DNA from: JAHRVQ01 sp051278195
Lineage (GTDB): Bacteria; Pseudomonadota; Gammaproteobacteria; Pseudomonadales; Azotimanducaceae
Length of the DNA: 64,000 nt
Assembly: GCA_051278195.1 (NCBI GenBank)
Contig: JBNMQM010000008.1
Span: 27,713 to 91,712 of the forward strand
Direction: 5' to 3'
The notes beneath the pieces are model-generated. The model was not told the origin of the DNA and ran no database searches. It saw only the letters and a list, made by a program, of their open reading frames with translations. Within the stretch, counting starts at the first letter, position 1; the number at the start of each line of letters is the position of its first letter. Shown piece by piece: positions 35,465 to 44,473 of this stretch. The translations under genes and the position numbers were made by a program.

Positions 35465-36127
35465 TTAAAATACTTCAGCAAAAAAGCGTGCGACTTCTTC
35501 TATTTCTTCGAGGCAGACCTGGTGTCCCATTGGGTAGTCGTACCAACGTACGTCATAGCCTAGTCTGATCAGGTTTTCTCTGGAAGTCGCTGCGCGCATG
35601 ATGGGGATCATTGGATCTTGGGTGCCGTGGGCCATCATGATCGGGATTGCGAGATTGGCATCGGTGCGTTCGGCTTCAGTCGCAGAGAAATCGTGTAAGT
35701 AGGTTGATAACGCTAATACACCACAAAGCCGCTGGTCGAATCTGAGTGCTGCGTGCAAGGCGATAACGCCGCCTTGGGAGAAGCCCGCGAGCAGAATGCG
35801 ATGAGCAGGAATGCCGCGACCGATCTCGTATTCGATAAATTCAACGATCTGTCGGCCAGATACCGCGATATCATCGCTCCCTGAATGTTCAGAATGGGGG
35901 ACGAAATCGTACCAGGCGCGCATTTCATCACCATTATTGACGCTTACGGGACGCATCGGAGCATGGGGGAAAATGAAACGAATACTGTGATCGTTCGGTA
36001 AATGAAGTTCCGGGACCAGGGGTTCGAAGTCATGCCCGTCGGCACCTAGGCCATGTAGCCAGATGACAGTGGCAGTGGCAGGCACCGGTGGTTCAAGCTC
36101 AATGTGGGGCAGTCGTGTGTCGGTCAT
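35465..36127 (-). CDS. Carboxylesterase/phospholipase-like alpha/beta hydrolase
   Basis: The 220-residue protein has IWLHGLGADGHDF (22-34), GFSQGG (nucleophile Ser117), the acid segment AHGTQDPMIP and HQVCLEEI with His. It matches the PF02230 carboxylesterase/acyl-protein thioesterase group. The substrate is unknown. It starts an operon with miaE and the glycosyltransferase. Confidence 0.85.
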   Translation of the reverse strand: MTDTRLPHIELEPPVPATATVIWLHGLGADGHDFEPLVPELHLPNDHSIRFIFPHAPMRPVSVNNGDEMRAWYDFVPHSEHSGSDDIAVSGRQIVEFIEYEIGRGIPAHRILLAGFSQGGVIALHAALRFDQRLCGVLALSTYLHDFSATEAERTDANLAIPIMMAHGTQDPMIPIMRAATSRENLIRLGYDVRWYDYPMGHQVCLEEIEEVARFFAEVF

Positions 36128-36190
36128 GGAACGGTCGGCTCATGCGAGTGTGCTGCATGATAGCGAGCTGGTAGGCGATTTCAACCCAGG

Positions 36191-37102
36191 TCAAGCCTCT
36201 CTGTCGCAGATGAACTTTTGAAATTCTAAATTGAACTGTTCATCGACAGGGGAAGACGTGTAAATAGTGGTTCCTGGGTAACCGGTTTTGACCAACTGTG
36301 ATATCTCACTGACGAGTGCGGCTGGCATCTTAAAGCCGAGATAAATCGCCTTTAGAGAATCGGTTGGGATTGCTTCATCCATATACCAGTCTTGAACGTC
36401 TTCGCCGCAGTCTAGATCTTGTTCGTCCATTAACCTGATACAACGCCATTCTCGCTCATGGGACAGGTGCTTGGCTTTACTAAGTAGCTTTGATTCAAAT
36501 TTGTCTTCGACCATTGCTCGCTGAATACCGACAAGGTCGTTCACTTGTTCACGTACGGTTGTCAGGTGCTGCCGCTGAATCGAGTACTCAACAGGTTTTG
36601 GTTCCGCGATGGTGCCTGTGGCCTCAAAGCGCATCACAAGGCCCTCGAACTTGTCGGCATACTGCATCCAAGATTGCATCTCTTTTGGCGTGTCCGAAAA
36701 GCAGATGACTCTGGAGTTTGCGACCAGCTCCTGCCATTCCGATACGATCTTCGCGAGCTTCTGTTGCAAAGTTTCAGGAGTGGGTGCGAGCAGCTCCGAA
36801 AGCGCCGCCCAGGCCTCAGCTTCATCTTTGAAGCGATCCTCTGCACGCCATCGACAAATGGCTTTATAGAGCGGGTGATCCTTGTTCCCAGCGGGGATGT
36901 CCCGAGTGAACAGCATGGAAACCGCTGTGTTTAGCATCGCTTTGTTGACCATCAAGTGGTCAAAGCCCAATTGTGTGCTGTGGCCTATGAACCAGGGGTC
37001 TCCGAGTAGTTCCGGTGAACACCAGCGCAGAGTGCGATCAGTCAATATTTGTCGTGCGGTATCGACAGGCATGTATTTGTATAAAGCTTCTGGCTTGGAC
37101 AA
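36191..37102 (-). CDS. DUF2971-domain protein
   Basis: The 303-residue protein has the DUF2971 features LYKYMPVDTARQIL at the N-terminus, CSPELLGDPW and the central CFSDTPKEMQSWMQYAD. It is a widespread family of unknown function, in some genomes near defence or toxin genes, but no such gene is seen here. It stands alone between an esterase operon and the divergent racemase gene. Confidence 0.75.
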   Translation of the reverse strand: MSKPEALYKYMPVDTARQILTDRTLRWCSPELLGDPWFIGHSTQLGFDHLMVNKAMLNTAVSMLFTRDIPAGNKDHPLYKAICRWRAEDRFKDEAEAWAALSELLAPTPETLQQKLAKIVSEWQELVANSRVICFSDTPKEMQSWMQYADKFEGLVMRFEATGTIAEPKPVEYSIQRQHLTTVREQVNDLVGIQRAMVEDKFESKLLSKAKHLSHEREWRCIRLMDEQDLDCGEDVQDWYMDEAIPTDSLKAIYLGFKMPAALVSEISQLVKTGYPGTTIYTSSPVDEQFNLEFQKFICDREA

Positions 37103-37268
37103 GGTAGGTTCCTTTCTTCCGTGACGTCCCTAATCGCCCTTTGAATGGGCTCTTCTTAGAAGTCTAGCAAAGGATTCAGGATTCGCAGGAATGTTGTGGT
37201 TCTGTTGCCCCTTTATGGTGGATGTGACTAAATCGGTATTCTTAACTTTAGATAATTAGGGGGATCTC

Positions 37269-38408
37269 TTGGGACCACTTGCTGGCATTAAAATCATAGA
37301 ACTTGCGGGCATAGGCCCGGGACCCTTTTGCGGCATGCTGCTATCGGATCTTGGCGCAGAAGTGATTCGCGTTGAGCGGGCCGGAGGCGGACGAAACCGG
37401 CCAAAGGATGTCCTGACTCGGGGTCGTAAGTCGATTGCTGTGGATTTGAAGAGTCCAGAGGGCAAAGAAGTGGTCTTAAAGCTGTGCGAATCAGCAGATG
37501 CCCTATTCGAAGGTTTTCGGCCTGGAGTGACAGAGCGATTAGGTTTAGGGCCCGACGAATGTATGGCCCGGAACCCAAAGCTTGTTTACGGCCGCATGAC
37601 AGGCTGGGGCCAAGAGGGGCCTATGGCTCAGGCTGCCGGACACGATATTAACTACATCGCCTTATCTGGCGCTTTAAGTGCGATTGGTCGCAAAGGCGAG
37701 AAGCCCGTACCACCTCTCAATCTGGTTGGAGATTTCGGTGGTGGCGGTATGGTTCTAGCATTGGGACTTGTGAGCGCGATGTTGGAGGCACAACGGTCGG
37801 GTAAGGGGCAGGTAGTCGATACTGCGATGGTTGATGGTGCTGCGATTTTGATGTCTATGTTTTATTCCATGGCTGCTGTGGGGGCGATGAGCCCTGAGCG
37901 AGGCACGAATTTGTTGGATACGGGCGCGCACTTTTATGATGCGTATGAAACCAGCGATGGTGAATATATCTCCATTGGTTCTATTGAACCCCAGTTTTAT
38001 GCATTGTTGATCGAAAAAGCCGGCCTAGATCCCGAGGAGTATTCTGCTCAGATGGATCGTGACCGTTGGTCTGAATACAAAGAAAAGCTCACGATTGTCT
38101 TCAAAACAAAAACTCGCGACGAATGGTGCGAAATTATGGAAGGCTCAGATGTTTGCTTTGCGCCCGTACTGTCAATGACTGAGGCTGCTGAACACCCGCA
38201 TAACAAGGCTCGGGGCACGTTTACTGAGCTTGACGGGGTGCTGCAGCCATCACCTGCGCCGCGGTTCTCGCGCACGAGCCCTGCTGTTACTCATGGTTCG
38301 CGGTTCCCTGGTGAAGACACAGCGGCTGTCTTGAAAGATGCTGGATATTCTGATTCTGAGATTAGCTCGATGGTCGAAAGCGGTGCAGTGGCGCTTTCTG
38401 GAAATTAA
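37269..38408 (+). CDS. Alpha-methylacyl-CoA racemase (CaiB/BaiF CoA-transferase family III)
   Basis: The 379-residue protein matches the MCR type: EVIRVERAG, HDINYIALSG with His125, GDFGGGG with Asp155, and Glu240 in GSIEPQF. The same His-Asp-Glu triad lies at 126, 156 and 241 in mycobacterial MCR. It epimerises the 2-methyl centre of branched acyl-CoAs. The start is a TTG at 37269 after gggggatctc, a fair ribosome site. The pairing with the enoyl-CoA hydratase and PrpE genes elsewhere suggests branched-chain or sterol-like acyl-CoA use, by inference. Confidence 0.88.
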   Translation: MGPLAGIKIIELAGIGPGPFCGMLLSDLGAEVIRVERAGGGRNRPKDVLTRGRKSIAVDLKSPEGKEVVLKLCESADALFEGFRPGVTERLGLGPDECMARNPKLVYGRMTGWGQEGPMAQAAGHDINYIALSGALSAIGRKGEKPVPPLNLVGDFGGGGMVLALGLVSAMLEAQRSGKGQVVDTAMVDGAAILMSMFYSMAAVGAMSPERGTNLLDTGAHFYDAYETSDGEYISIGSIEPQFYALLIEKAGLDPEEYSAQMDRDRWSEYKEKLTIVFKTKTRDEWCEIMEGSDVCFAPVLSMTEAAEHPHNKARGTFTELDGVLQPSPAPRFSRTSPAVTHGSRFPGEDTAAVLKDAGYSDSEISSMVESGAVALSGN

Positions 38409-38545
38409 CCAAATTGGCTGAGGGGAGTGAAAAACCCCGTAAAATCAGTAGCTTTTGGCTAAAAGTTGAAGAAATTCGGCATGACTTACAATGCAAAAGC
38501 GAATTAATTTTGCGGGACTCCCATTCATTTTGGTTGAGTTTGTTG

Positions 38546-38551
38546 TAGAAT
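38546..38551 (+). promoter_or_regulatory. Putative -10 box of the leader transcript
   Basis: TAGAAT followed by GCGCC is a near-consensus -10 and GC-rich discriminator as seen at growth-related promoters. No good -35 is found at 16-18 bases, so the call is tentative. A start near 38558 would give a leader of about 240 bases. Confidence 0.4.
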
Positions 38552-38564
38552 GCGCCATTCTTAA

Positions 38565-38651
38565 ATCGGCTTGGGCCTGACGACCTGATTGTGCCAGCAG
38601 CCGATACAGATGGCGTGGTTAGATTTTGGATAGGCAGGAGACAACCTATTC
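38565..38651 (+). promoter_or_regulatory. Two predicted hairpins in the 5' leader
   Basis: ATCGGCT (38565-38571) pairs with AGCCGAT (38599-38605). GGATAGG (38628-38634) pairs with CCTATTC (38645-38651), leaving a loop caggagacaa that exposes a GGAG core. Exposed GGA in a loop is the kind of site CsrA/RsmA proteins bind, but this is only a suggestion. Confidence 0.4.
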
Positions 38652-38797
38652 GTAACCGTTTGTACCAGAGCCGTTTTTACTAGAACTGTTTCTACTAGAG
38701 TCAGTGTGTAGTAGAGCTATTTAGTTGAGCTATTTTTGTGGCAAAACCAGTGCGTAACAAACCATCATTTAACAAACCCAGATCATAGGTAAACCTC

Positions 38798-39313
38798 ATG
38801 AGCGTAGAATTACTTGATACTACCCGGTTCCACGGGTTTAGAGTCAGGCGTCAAATCGCCGGTAAAACTTACCAGGAATACTTTTCGCTAAAAGAAAATG
38901 GTAAGCGTCTGCGCGGCGCAGCACGCGCAGCAGTCAAAACTCAGGCTGAAGATCGCGATGCAGTGCTTGCGAAGCAACAAGCTAAAGCAAAAGCCGAAGC
39001 AGCTAAAACTGCGCTTTTCGATAAGGAAGGCAAGGTTCGTGGCATCTTGTTCCGAATGAAAACTGAGAAGAGTGGAACTCGAACACCCGTATTTCAAATC
39101 GGCATCATGTCGGCCAAGGTTGGTAAGATCGTTAATACGACTGTCTCGATCAATCTTCACGGTTTGAAGGGTGCTTGGGAGAAAGCAGTCGACTTTTATA
39201 TCGACCATAAAAAGATTTCGAAACGTGCAGCAACCTACAAACAACTTCTTAAAGCTTGTCCATCCAAGGCTCAGTTGGAAGCGATGAAACGGAAGCGCAA
39301 AAAACGTCGCTAG
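38798..39313 (+). CDS. Very basic orphan protein, DNA- or RNA-binding candidate
   Basis: The 171-residue protein is highly basic and ends in KRKRKKRR. Its N-terminal FRVRRQIAGKTYQEYFSLKE resembles the Arm-type DNA-binding arm of integrases, and GILFRMKTEKSG...FQIGIMS looks like a second small beta module. A central Lys/Ala/Gln helix separates them. No family is recognised. Nucleic-acid binding is inferred from composition. It is preceded by a long structured leader and ends at a strong terminator. Confidence 0.55.
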   Translation: MSVELLDTTRFHGFRVRRQIAGKTYQEYFSLKENGKRLRGAARAAVKTQAEDRDAVLAKQQAKAKAEAAKTALFDKEGKVRGILFRMKTEKSGTRTPVFQIGIMSAKVGKIVNTTVSINLHGLKGAWEKAVDFYIDHKKISKRAATYKQLLKACPSKAQLEAMKRKRKKRR

Positions 39314-39330
39314 TTCGAAGCAGCGATTTA

Positions 39331-39361
39331 AAAAAGGGGACTGAAAAGTCCCCTTTTTTTT
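39331..39361. terminator. Strong Rho-independent terminator
   Basis: GGGGACT (39336-39342) and AGTCCCC (39347-39353) form a perfect 7-bp stem around the GAAA tetraloop, extended by A-T pairs, with eight T after it. The flanking A-run on the other side makes it work on either strand. Confidence 0.9.
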
Positions 39362-39491
39362 GGGTTCTATTTAAGTTTTTTTCGCCCATCCAATTTGATG
39401 GTATGGTCAGTTTTCTTTTGTACACATCAGCTACGGACATCAGTTACACATATTAGTTTTGCCCATTAAAAAATATTGGAATAAATGAATC

Positions 39492-41396
39492 ATGAGCTAC
39501 CAGGCTGAATTTGAGCGCGCAAAACGAGACCCAGAAGTGTTCTGGCGCGAGCAAGCGAATCTAATCGAGTGGTCAAAAGCGCCCCAAACCATCCTCGCAG
39601 AAACAGCACAAGGGGCGACTCAATGGTACCCGGACGGTGAATTAAATACGGCCTATCTAGCGCTCGACTATCATGTCAAAAATGGTCGAGGTGATCAGCT
39701 TGCATTGATTTACGATTCGCCTGTCGCTGAAGACGTGCAGAAGTTCACCTATCGGGAACTGACAGAGCGTGTCGCTTTGTTTGCCGGTGTCTTGCGAGAG
39801 TTGGGGGTTGGCAAAGGTGACCGGGTCATCATCTACTTACCGATGATCCCGGAAGCCGCTATCGCGATGTTAGCGTGCGCACGATTAGGGGCGGTGCATT
39901 CTGTTGTATTTGGTGGTTTCGCGCCTAAGGAGTTGGCAACAAGGATAGACGATGCCTTGCCAAAAATAATTGTGTCAGCGAGTTGTGGAATTGAATTTTC
40001 CAATATTATTCCTTACAAGCCTCTATTGGATGAAGCTCAAAATTTGGCGAGTCACAAGGTATCCGACGTGGTGTTGTTTCAGCGGAAACAGCACGTGGAG
40101 GTATTGGACCGCCACTACCGAGACTGGGCAGAGTTGTTGGTGAAAGCTTCGCCTGCTGATTGTGTGCCGGTCAAATCGAATGATCCACTGTATATTCTCT
40201 ATACTTCTGGCACGACCGGAAAGCCAAAGGGTGTGGTGCGAGACAACGGCGGTCATGCAGTGGCGATGAGATATTCCATGCAAGCCGTCTACGATGTTGG
40301 TCCAGGTGATGTGTTCTGGGCAGCGTCGGATGTGGGTTGGGTCGTCGGTCATTCTTACATAGTTTACGCCCCTTTAATTACTGGTTGTACGACAATACTA
40401 TTTGAGGGGAAACCGATTCGTACGCCGGACTCTGGTACCTTCTGGAGAATTATCCAGGATTATTCAGTCCAGGTTTTTTTTACTGCGCCAACGGCATTTC
40501 GAGCAATTCGTAAGGAAGACCCAGACAGTAAACTGCTAGAACAATACGATATCTCATCATTAAAGTCGCTTTTCGTTGCGGGTGAGCGGACCGATCCACC
40601 CACCTATCATTGGCTCCAGGAAACGTTGAAAGTCCCTGTGATTGATCACTGGTGGCAAACCGAAACAGGCTGGCCAGTTGCAACTGATCCAATGGGTCTT
40701 GAGGTGTTTGAGACGAAAGCAGGGTCGGCAACTTTTCCTGTCCCAGGCTTCCAGATTGAAATTCTTTCACCCGAGGGAGAAGTGTTAGGCAAGGGAGAGG
40801 AAGGCGACGTTGTGATTCGATTGCCGCTGCCGCCTGGCTGTTTGCCTACCGTTTGGGGTGATCATGAACGATATACAGCAGCCTATCTGTCCCAGCACCC
40901 CGGCTATTATCACACTGGAGATGGTGGTTACTTTGATGATGATGGCTATTTGTTCATCATGGGCCGCACCGACGATGTCATTAATGTCGCGGGTCATCGG
41001 CTGTCCACTGGAGAAATGGAAGAAGTGGTTGCCTCCCATCCGGCCATCGCCGAGTGTGCCGTTATCGGCATTGAGGATGTGGACAAAGGTCAGGTGCCCG
41101 TTGGTCTTCTCATCGTTAAGCATGGGGCCAACCAGGCAGCAGAATCGTTGCAGGCAGACCTCGTTGCCTTGGTTAGAAAAGACATTGGTGCGTTTGCCAA
41201 CTTTAAACAAACTGTCGTGGTCGAACGCCTGCCTAAAACGCGTTCTGGGAAAATCCTACGCAAGGTAATGCGTGCGATCGCTGATCAGCGCCCATTCGAT
41301 CCACCGGCGACAATCGATGACCCGTTGATCCTGGATGAAATCAAAGCTGCATTGGTTTCGGCAGGTATCGGCAGAGTCGCTAAGGAGAAAATATGA
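39492..41396 (+). CDS. prpE: Propionate--CoA ligase
   Basis: PrpE makes propionyl-CoA from propionate, CoA and ATP. The 634-residue protein has VFWREQANLI at the N-terminus, CARLGAVHSVVFGGFAP, the AMP-binding loop YTSGTTGKPKG, a WWQTETGWP segment and TRSGKILRKVMR near the C-terminus, whose lysine is the acetylation site of the family. It overlaps the next gene by 4 bases (ATGA). No 2-methylcitrate-cycle gene is seen. Confidence 0.88.
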   Translation: MSYQAEFERAKRDPEVFWREQANLIEWSKAPQTILAETAQGATQWYPDGELNTAYLALDYHVKNGRGDQLALIYDSPVAEDVQKFTYRELTERVALFAGVLRELGVGKGDRVIIYLPMIPEAAIAMLACARLGAVHSVVFGGFAPKELATRIDDALPKIIVSASCGIEFSNIIPYKPLLDEAQNLASHKVSDVVLFQRKQHVEVLDRHYRDWAELLVKASPADCVPVKSNDPLYILYTSGTTGKPKGVVRDNGGHAVAMRYSMQAVYDVGPGDVFWAASDVGWVVGHSYIVYAPLITGCTTILFEGKPIRTPDSGTFWRIIQDYSVQVFFTAPTAFRAIRKEDPDSKLLEQYDISSLKSLFVAGERTDPPTYHWLQETLKVPVIDHWWQTETGWPVATDPMGLEVFETKAGSATFPVPGFQIEILSPEGEVLGKGEEGDVVIRLPLPPGCLPTVWGDHERYTAAYLSQHPGYYHTGDGGYFDDDGYLFIMGRTDDVINVAGHRLSTGEMEEVVASHPAIAECAVIGIEDVDKGQVPVGLLIVKHGANQAAESLQADLVALVRKDIGAFANFKQTVVVERLPKTRSGKILRKVMRAIADQRPFDPPATIDDPLILDEIKAALVSAGIGRVAKEKI

Positions 41397-42145
41397 AAAC
41401 CGTACTTATCACTGGTGCAACATCAGGGTTTGGCGAGGCCGCAGCAAGAAAATTCAGTGCTGAGGGGCACAAGGTCGTGTTGTGTGGGCGAAGATTGGAA
41501 AAACTACAATCGCTTGCCTCAGAACTTGGTCCTGAGGTTTTGCCGGTTCAATTGGATGTTCAAGACCGTGATGCCGTGGACGCTGCGATCAACAATCTAC
41601 CCGATGCATATAAAGGCGTCGATGTTTTGCTGAATAACGCTGGTCTGGCCCTTGGAATAGGTGGGGCCGATACAGCCGATCTTGATCAATGGGATACGAT
41701 GGTCGATACCAACATCAAGGGATTGATGTATTTATGTCGTGCCGTACTGCCACTTATGACGGCAAAGGGCAGTGGCCACGTGGTTAATATGGGTTCTGTT
41801 GCGGCGAGTTGGCCGTATCCGGGTGGTAACGTCTACGGTGGCACCAAAGCCTTTGTGCAGCAGTTTACGCGTAATTTGCGCTCAGACTTGTTAGGCAAAA
41901 ATATACGAGTGACGAATATCGAGCCCGGTATGTGTGAAACAGAATTTTCCGTGGTCCGATTTGACGGCGACGAGGAGAAGGCCAGTCAGGTTTATGCCGG
42001 TATGAAGCCGCTTTGCGCCGAGGATATCGCAGAAATCGTCTATTGGACTACAGCACTGCCGCCTCACATCAATGTGAACCAATTAGAGGTGATGCCTGTA
42101 GCCCAAGCCTGGTCTCCGTTTGCGGTGCACCGAGAGGGCAGATAG
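41393..42145 (+). CDS. ydfG: NADP-dependent short-chain dehydrogenase, YdfG-type
   Basis: The 250-residue SDR matches E. coli YdfG throughout: TGATSGFGEA (7-16), LLNNAGLALGIGG, MGSVAASWPYPGGNVYGGTK with the Ser-Tyr-Lys triad, TNIEPGMCETEF and LPPHINVNQLEVMPV. YdfG oxidises 3-hydroxy acids such as serine and 3-hydroxypropionate with NADP. It is translated with prpE (4-base overlap), a fit for handling a C3 intermediate. Confidence 0.9.
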   Translation: MKTVLITGATSGFGEAAARKFSAEGHKVVLCGRRLEKLQSLASELGPEVLPVQLDVQDRDAVDAAINNLPDAYKGVDVLLNNAGLALGIGGADTADLDQWDTMVDTNIKGLMYLCRAVLPLMTAKGSGHVVNMGSVAASWPYPGGNVYGGTKAFVQQFTRNLRSDLLGKNIRVTNIEPGMCETEFSVVRFDGDEEKASQVYAGMKPLCAEDIAEIVYWTTALPPHINVNQLEVMPVAQAWSPFAVHREGR

Positions 42146-42213
42146 ATGATTGGTCATGTCGAAATTGGGGATTACCTGTATACTTAGATAAATCGCTAAG
42201 TTTTGAAGCTCAA

Positions 42214-42603
42214 ATGATTATTGTCCACGGAACATTCCCGATAAAACCCGAATTGCGCGAAGAAGCGCTCGAGTTGATGCGCCAGATGTCTGTCGCCAGC
42301 CGTGATGAGCATGGCTGTGCAAGCTACGAATTTTATGCCGGCATCTCTGATCCCAATATTTTCTTGTTGTTTCAGGAATGGGAAAACGTCGAAGCCTTGC
42401 AGGGGCACTTTCAAACCGATCATATGGAAGATTTTCTGAAGTCACTGCCCGATGTGTTAAATGGTGAAGTGATGACTCGCCGTTATGAAGTGCGCAGTAC
42501 CGATGAGTTGGGTTACGAAGACGACGACGAAGAATCTATGTCTGATTTTGAACCCGAGCACTCCGGTGACGACGATCAATACCGTGAAAAGATCGTTCAT
42601 TAG
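42214..42603 (+). CDS. Antibiotic biosynthesis monooxygenase (ABM)-domain protein
   Basis: ATG at 42214 gives 129 residues starting MIIVHGTFPIKPELREEA, the ferredoxin-like dimer fold of the ABM family, with FQEWENVEALQGHF as the usual helical segment. The tail is strongly acidic (DDDEESMSDFEPEHSGDDD). Members act on small aromatics or are heme-degrading; this one lacks clear clues. The frame continues upstream but without a start of family type. It is followed directly by a hairpin and a hexamer repeat. Confidence 0.75.
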   Translation: MIIVHGTFPIKPELREEALELMRQMSVASRDEHGCASYEFYAGISDPNIFLLFQEWENVEALQGHFQTDHMEDFLKSLPDVLNGEVMTRRYEVRSTDELGYEDDDEESMSDFEPEHSGDDDQYREKIVH

Positions 42604-42617
42604 TTTGAAAATTCTCA

Positions 42618-42685
<68 letters not shown>

Positions 42686-42739
42686 ATAGACATCCTCTCT
42701 CGATCCTGATTTCTACTTAACGCCTTACTTGAATACTTC

Positions 42740-43081
42740 TCACAAAATATCCAAAACAGATTCCGGTGGTCTGCCAATGCGCGCTTTATCTCCAGCGACA
42801 ACAATGGGCCTTTCAATCAAAATGGGGTTTGCCACCATTTTCGCCAGTAGTTTGTCTTCTGACCAACCGATCATTTCAGCCTGAAAGGCAGTTTCCCCCT
42901 TGCGAATAAAATCGATAGGTGAAACAGCCAGTTGTCGGGCAATGTTTCTTAGCGTGTCTCTATCCGGTGGCGTCTCTAGATAAAGCACGATTGTCGGCGC
43001 AAAACCTTTTTCTTGCAGAAGATTGAGTGTCTGCTGGGATTTAGAGCAGCGCGGATTGTGGTAGATTGTTATGTCCGTCAT
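42740..43081 (-). CDS. arsC: ArsC-family arsenate reductase (glutaredoxin type)
   Basis: The 113-residue thioredoxin-fold protein begins ITIYHNPRCSKSQQTL, with the catalytic Cys12 of ArsC, and ends with the PIVVAGDKARIGRPPESVLDIL segment of the family. It uses glutathione and glutaredoxin to reduce arsenate, or acts as the YffB-like member of unknown role. No arsB, arsH or arsR gene is near, so it may be an isolated housekeeping homologue. Confidence 0.75.
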   Translation of the reverse strand: MTDITIYHNPRCSKSQQTLNLLQEKGFAPTIVLYLETPPDRDTLRNIARQLAVSPIDFIRKGETAFQAEMIGWSEDKLLAKMVANPILIERPIVVAGDKARIGRPPESVLDIL

Positions 43082-43228
43082 CGTTGACCTCTTGATGGAA
43101 CGTAGGATAGGCCAAATTGTATAAGCGTTAGTTTTGTAGGTCCCGGATTTAAAGGTCTCGGTTTCTAAGCCCTAGTTTTTTGGCCTTAATTTATAAGCAT
43201 GATGCAATATATCGTGCAATCATATGGC

Positions 43229-43274
43229 GGTTCCCATGACATGGGAACCAAATAGGTAATCGGCATGGGAACCA
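43229..43274 (+). promoter_or_regulatory. Perfect palindrome with a third half-site over the yihY start codon
   Basis: GGTTCCCATG (43229-43238) is followed one base later by CATGGGAACC (43240-43249). CATGGGAACC occurs again at 43264-43273, spanning the ATG of yihY. The left arm can therefore pair with either copy in the mRNA. Pairing with the second would bury the start codon. It could also be a DNA operator. Confidence 0.55.
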
Positions 43275-44473
43275 TTTTAGACGGCAGGCTGAAGAAATTC
43301 TGGGATTTTGTGCGTTACCTGCAAAAGAGCTATACAGAAGATAACTGTCAGACGACTGCGGCAGCGCTGACCTATCAAACGCTATTTGCCATCGTGCCTC
43401 TTCTGGCGATCGCTTATACGGCGATCGAGCTCCTTGAAGTCTCACAAGGTTTCGGTAAACAGTTCGAAGAATTCATTTTCGCGAATATTGTTCCAGAAAA
43501 TGCCGGTGCGGTTCAGGAGTACTTACTGTCGTTTGCTCAACAAGCCCGAAATCTAAGTATTCCCAGCGGTATATTGCTGATCTTCACTGCATTTTTGATG
43601 TTGTTTACCGTCGAGAGAACCTTTAACAATGTCTGGCAAGTGAAGGAGCCTCGACAAGGAACCCAACGTTTCCTGATGTATTGGGCAGTTCTGACGCTCA
43701 GTTTACCTTTTCTCCTAGCAAGCTTATTTACAACCGCTTACATTGAATCCTTACCCTTTATCAGTGATGTGTCTGAGTCTACGGTTGGGTTGCGGCTTGT
43801 ACCAATGCTGTTGAGCAGCTGCTTCTTCACACTCGTTTATCTGGTGGTGCCAAACTGCTATGTCAGATTACCTCATGCTGCCATCGGTGGTTTTTTTATC
43901 GCCGTCGTGTTCGAAATTTCAAGAGCGCTCTTTACAGAAATTATGGCCAAATCTGATTTTGAAGCGATCTATGGGACCTTTGCCGCCGTACCGTTGTTTT
44001 TGATTTGGCTTTATGTTTCCTGGACGCTGGTACTGTTCGGTGCTGAAGTTGTGAAAAGTCTAGGTATCTATCGATTCGAGGCAGAAGAAGACTTAGAAGC
44101 GCCGTTGTTTCAAGTTATCCTCATTCTGGAACTATTCTATCTAGCGCATCAGAAGGGAGATGTGCTCCGGGATCAGGATATTAGCCACCACACTCGGCGA
44201 ATTCATCTGGAACTGTGGCCTGACATAAAGTCTCGGCTGATGGAAATGGGGCTGATCCGGTCGCTGGAACGAGGTGGCATGATGTTAGCGAAAGATCTCA
44301 ACGAAGTTAGCGTGTGGGACTTATACGAAACGCTCGGCTGGCAATTGCCTGCTGCAATCAAAGGTGAGCGTGCCTGGGAGAAAACCCTGTGTACCCAGTT
44401 TGCTGAATTACATGAACAGAGCGCCAATGGACTCAAAGGTGATCTGGAATCTCTTTTTAAGGAAGGTCACTAA
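43265..44473 (+). CDS. yihY: YihY/BrkB-family inner-membrane protein
   Basis: The 402-residue protein has the N-terminal segment QTTAAALTYQTLFAIVPLLA and the FTAFLMLFTVERTFNNVW core of the YihY family (once called ribonuclease BN), with about six membrane helices. The C-terminal 110 residues are a soluble winged-helix-like extension. Function of the family is unclear. The stop abuts the thioredoxin-like gene with no gap. Confidence 0.85.
   Translation: MGTILDGRLKKFWDFVRYLQKSYTEDNCQTTAAALTYQTLFAIVPLLAIAYTAIELLEVSQGFGKQFEEFIFANIVPENAGAVQEYLLSFAQQARNLSIPSGILLIFTAFLMLFTVERTFNNVWQVKEPRQGTQRFLMYWAVLTLSLPFLLASLFTTAYIESLPFISDVSESTVGLRLVPMLLSSCFFTLVYLVVPNCYVRLPHAAIGGFFIAVVFEISRALFTEIMAKSDFEAIYGTFAAVPLFLIWLYVSWTLVLFGAEVVKSLGIYRFEAEEDLEAPLFQVILILELFYLAHQKGDVLRDQDISHHTRRIHLELWPDIKSRLMEMGLIRSLERGGMMLAKDLNEVSVWDLYETLGWQLPAAIKGERAWEKTLCTQFAELHEQSANGLKGDLESLFKEGH

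Larger units (their letters stand above)
38409..38797. other. 389-base non-coding stretch before the basic protein gene
   Basis: The first 130 bases show no feature. From about 38546 there is a -10-like box, then a long leader of about 240 bases with two hairpins (38565-38605, 38628-38651) and degenerate short repeats (38660-38750). No open frame is convincing. Confidence 0.7.
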
